Part shown: positions 12,666 to 13,890 of the stretch, piece by piece
How the letters are laid out: every line of letters starts with the position of its first letter
Numbering within the stretch: position 1 is the first letter of the stretch
Assembly: GCA_035290885.1 (NCBI GenBank)
Contig: DATDTL010000072.1
Span: forward strand, 1 to 13,890
Length of the DNA stretch: 13,890 nucleotides
Direction: 5' to 3'
DNA from: JACQID01 sp035290885
GTDB lineage: Archaea > Aenigmatarchaeota > Aenigmatarchaeia > GW2011-AR5
Position numbers and translations under genes: made by a program
The notes under the pieces: generated by a model
Seen by the model: only the letters and a program-made list of their open reading frames with translations
What the model was told of the DNA's origin: nothing
Databases searched by the model: none

Positions 12666-13625
12666 ATGGCAGCCGAAAGCTCCATATCCGGAAATCTGGG
12701 GCTTCTTGCGCAGGATTATGCTCATCGTATCCTCGTTGATACATCGGCCCTTAGCGAAATGAGGGAGTTTTTTCCAGAACCTATGGATTTTTTCCGCGCA
12801 GTCTCGCCTCAAGACTTGGATATTGCAGCATTGGAAGGCTTCAGAAACTCTTTTGATGACTACCGCGCGATTCTGGAATCAGGGAAAATCATTACAGTTT
12901 CCCCTGTAGTTTCAGAATTTGAAAGATATTCCAGACTCGTCGGAAGAACATCCCGCCTGCTTGCAGCAATACGCAAAGGAAAAAGTAAAAAAGTAAGGCA
13001 TACCGAAGCCCGGCATTATGAAGCCACTTCATGGGATGAAGAATTGGCATTGCCAAGGAAACCGGACCGCTACCGCGCAGCCGGAATCACGCAACAGGAG
13101 ATGGTTATTGCGGAAACCGTTTCTGCAATGAAACAACTGGGGAGAAAATTAGACGCCTGTGTTTTCATGCCCGGAAACACGGATCTTTATCACGATTTGG
13201 AAGACATTGTAATGGAGATCGGAATCAACGGAAAAGCCGGAAAGAACGATGAGCCTCTTTTCGATGAAAATTACAACGGAGCCGATGTTTCCGTAGTCAC
13301 TGCAGCCCTATACAGGACGCTTGTAGGAAATGAGCCAGTGGCAGTCGCTACGCGCGACAATGGCATTCTTTACCTGCTGGGATCAGCATGCAATTACCTT
13401 TCTTTCATTCATCCGGACATCATGAGAGCATTGCATGATTATCCCGTGACTGTGGCAAAGACGTTTAACTATAATCCAGACAATTTCGTAAGCACATCGA
13501 GGTTCGACCGGGGGCATGCCCAGCTTTATCCGAACGACGTTCAACGCGAAAGGATTTGGAGATACAGGGTAGAAGAAGTGATGCACCGGATAGTGGACGC
13601 GCCGAAAGCCGCAATGATAGCATAG
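12666..13625 (+). CDS. PIN-domain-like protein, 319 aa
   Basis: PIN domains are metal-dependent ribonucleases with four acidic residues. Candidates here are Asp25 in ILVDTSALSE, Glu84 in VVSEFERY, Asp207 in GADVSVVTAAL and Asp231 in VAVATRDNGILYLL; the order and motif context fit the fold. A normal PIN domain is about 130 residues. Here about 120 residues separate Glu84 from Asp207, with a basic patch (RKGKSKKVRH, 103-112) and a helical stretch, and about 80 residues follow the last motif. It may therefore be an expanded PIN with RNA-binding additions rather than a VapC toxin. No small antitoxin gene precedes it; the upstream neighbour is the membrane protein with its own promoter. It ends directly against the convergent ThyX-like gene with no gap. 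Confidence 0.7.
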   Translation: MAAESSISGNLGLLAQDYAHRILVDTSALSEMREFFPEPMDFFRAVSPQDLDIAALEGFRNSFDDYRAILESGKIITVSPVVSEFERYSRLVGRTSRLLAAIRKGKSKKVRHTEARHYEATSWDEELALPRKPDRYRAAGITQQEMVIAETVSAMKQLGRKLDACVFMPGNTDLYHDLEDIVMEIGINGKAGKNDEPLFDENYNGADVSVVTAALYRTLVGNEPVAVATRDNGILYLLGSACNYLSFIHPDIMRALHDYPVTVAKTFNYNPDNFVSTSRFDRGHAQLYPNDVQRERIWRYRVEEVMHRIVDAPKAAMIA

Positions 13626-13890
13626 TCATTCCCCGTACTTCTTCCTAGCTTCTTCCATCTTCCTGTCAATGCGCTTCTCCGCTTCGTCCCGTTGCATCTC
13701 GTAGTCGTTCATGTCGACGAATTTCATGTTCTTGAAAACCATGGGATGAGCGGCTTTGGCGAGCATGAACATCTTCTGGCACATCCGCCTGTAATCAGGA
13801 TGCCCCTGTTTGACCGTGCGAAGCTCCACGAGATGGTAAAGTTCCCGCGCATTCAGGGTGAAATACCAGCGTATCCGGTAGCCGAACGGC
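13626..13890 (-). CDS. ThyX-like flavin-dependent thymidylate synthase, C-terminal part (5' end outside window)
   Basis: Only the last 88 codons are present; the gene continues past base 13890 and the start is unseen. The fragment reads FGYRIRWYFTLNARELYHLVELRT, matching the ThyX motif in which a loop and helix lead into ELRT, followed by GHPDYRRMCQKMFMLAKAAHP, the terminal helix. ThyX converts dUMP to dTMP with methylene-tetrahydrofolate and FAD. A charged tail (EMQRDEAEKRIDRKMEEARKKYGE) extends beyond the usual end and recalls the second half of longer, duplicated ThyX-like proteins, so the exact subfamily is open. A shorter frame beginning at 13829 would cut the conserved motif and is not a real start. 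Confidence 0.8.
   Translation of the reverse strand, partial: PFGYRIRWYFTLNARELYHLVELRTVKQGHPDYRRMCQKMFMLAKAAHPMVFKNMKFVDMNDYEMQRDEAEKRIDRKMEEARKKYGE

Noticed and set aside
12381..12812. 143-codon minus-strand frame
   Set aside because: Antisense to the membrane protein and PIN-like genes, both better supported by promoters and motifs.
1..13890. CRISPR array, rRNA or integrated virus
   Set aside because: No regularly spaced direct repeats, no rRNA-like sequence, and no integrase, capsid or transposase gene.

Overview
The window reads as archaeal chromosome. It carries archaeal-type ribosomal protein uS10, translation factor aIF5B and a short ThiI without a rhodanese domain. Most genes start on an ATG about 24-29 bases downstream of an archaeal TATA box (box A), i.e. 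leaderless transcription. Gene packing is tight, with convergent genes sharing stop-codon bases. A large signal-peptide surface protein has LamG, Ig-like repeats, a thrombospondin-type Cys/Trp motif and a C-terminal membrane anchor, which together with the compact layout recalls DPANN archaea. That placement is an inference; no rRNA or other decisive marker is present.

Layout. Bases 1-587 hold no gene but contain two copies of a dispersed hairpin-bearing element; a third lies inverted at 7243-7399. Then come uS10 (588-914, +), ndk (975-1394, +), thiI (1391-2530, -), an unknown 128-aa protein (2615-3001, +) and aIF5B/infB (3027-4769, +). A structured convergent intergenic region (4787-4873) follows. 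Next are two minus-strand genes, a soluble 108-aa protein and a 217-aa single-pass exported protein, and then glyA (5977-7188, +). After the inverted repeat copy comes the 1051-aa surface protein (7600-10755, +). The right third holds an Imm11/DUF1629-like protein (10916-11746, -), a small DnaJ-type Cys-rich protein (11826-12059, +), a 65-aa unknown (12056-12253, -), a 99-aa membrane protein (12339-12638, +), a large PIN-like protein (12666-13625, +) and the C-terminal part of a ThyX-like thymidylate synthase (13626-13890, -) cut by the window edge.

How genes relate. uS10, ndk and infB are core information and nucleotide genes; in many archaea ndk and infB sit side by side, and here thiI plus an orphan have come between them. 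SHMT makes the methylene-folate that ThyX consumes, so these two may be metabolically linked although they are 6.4 kb apart. The right third looks accessory: an immunity-protein-like fold, a zinc-finger micro-protein and a PIN nuclease-like protein lie in a short interval. No CRISPR array, tRNA, rRNA, transposase or integrase was found. I see no clear new multi-gene system. The strongest unexplained signals are the dispersed element, the alternative hairpins after infB and the Imm11-like/zinc-finger divergent pair.
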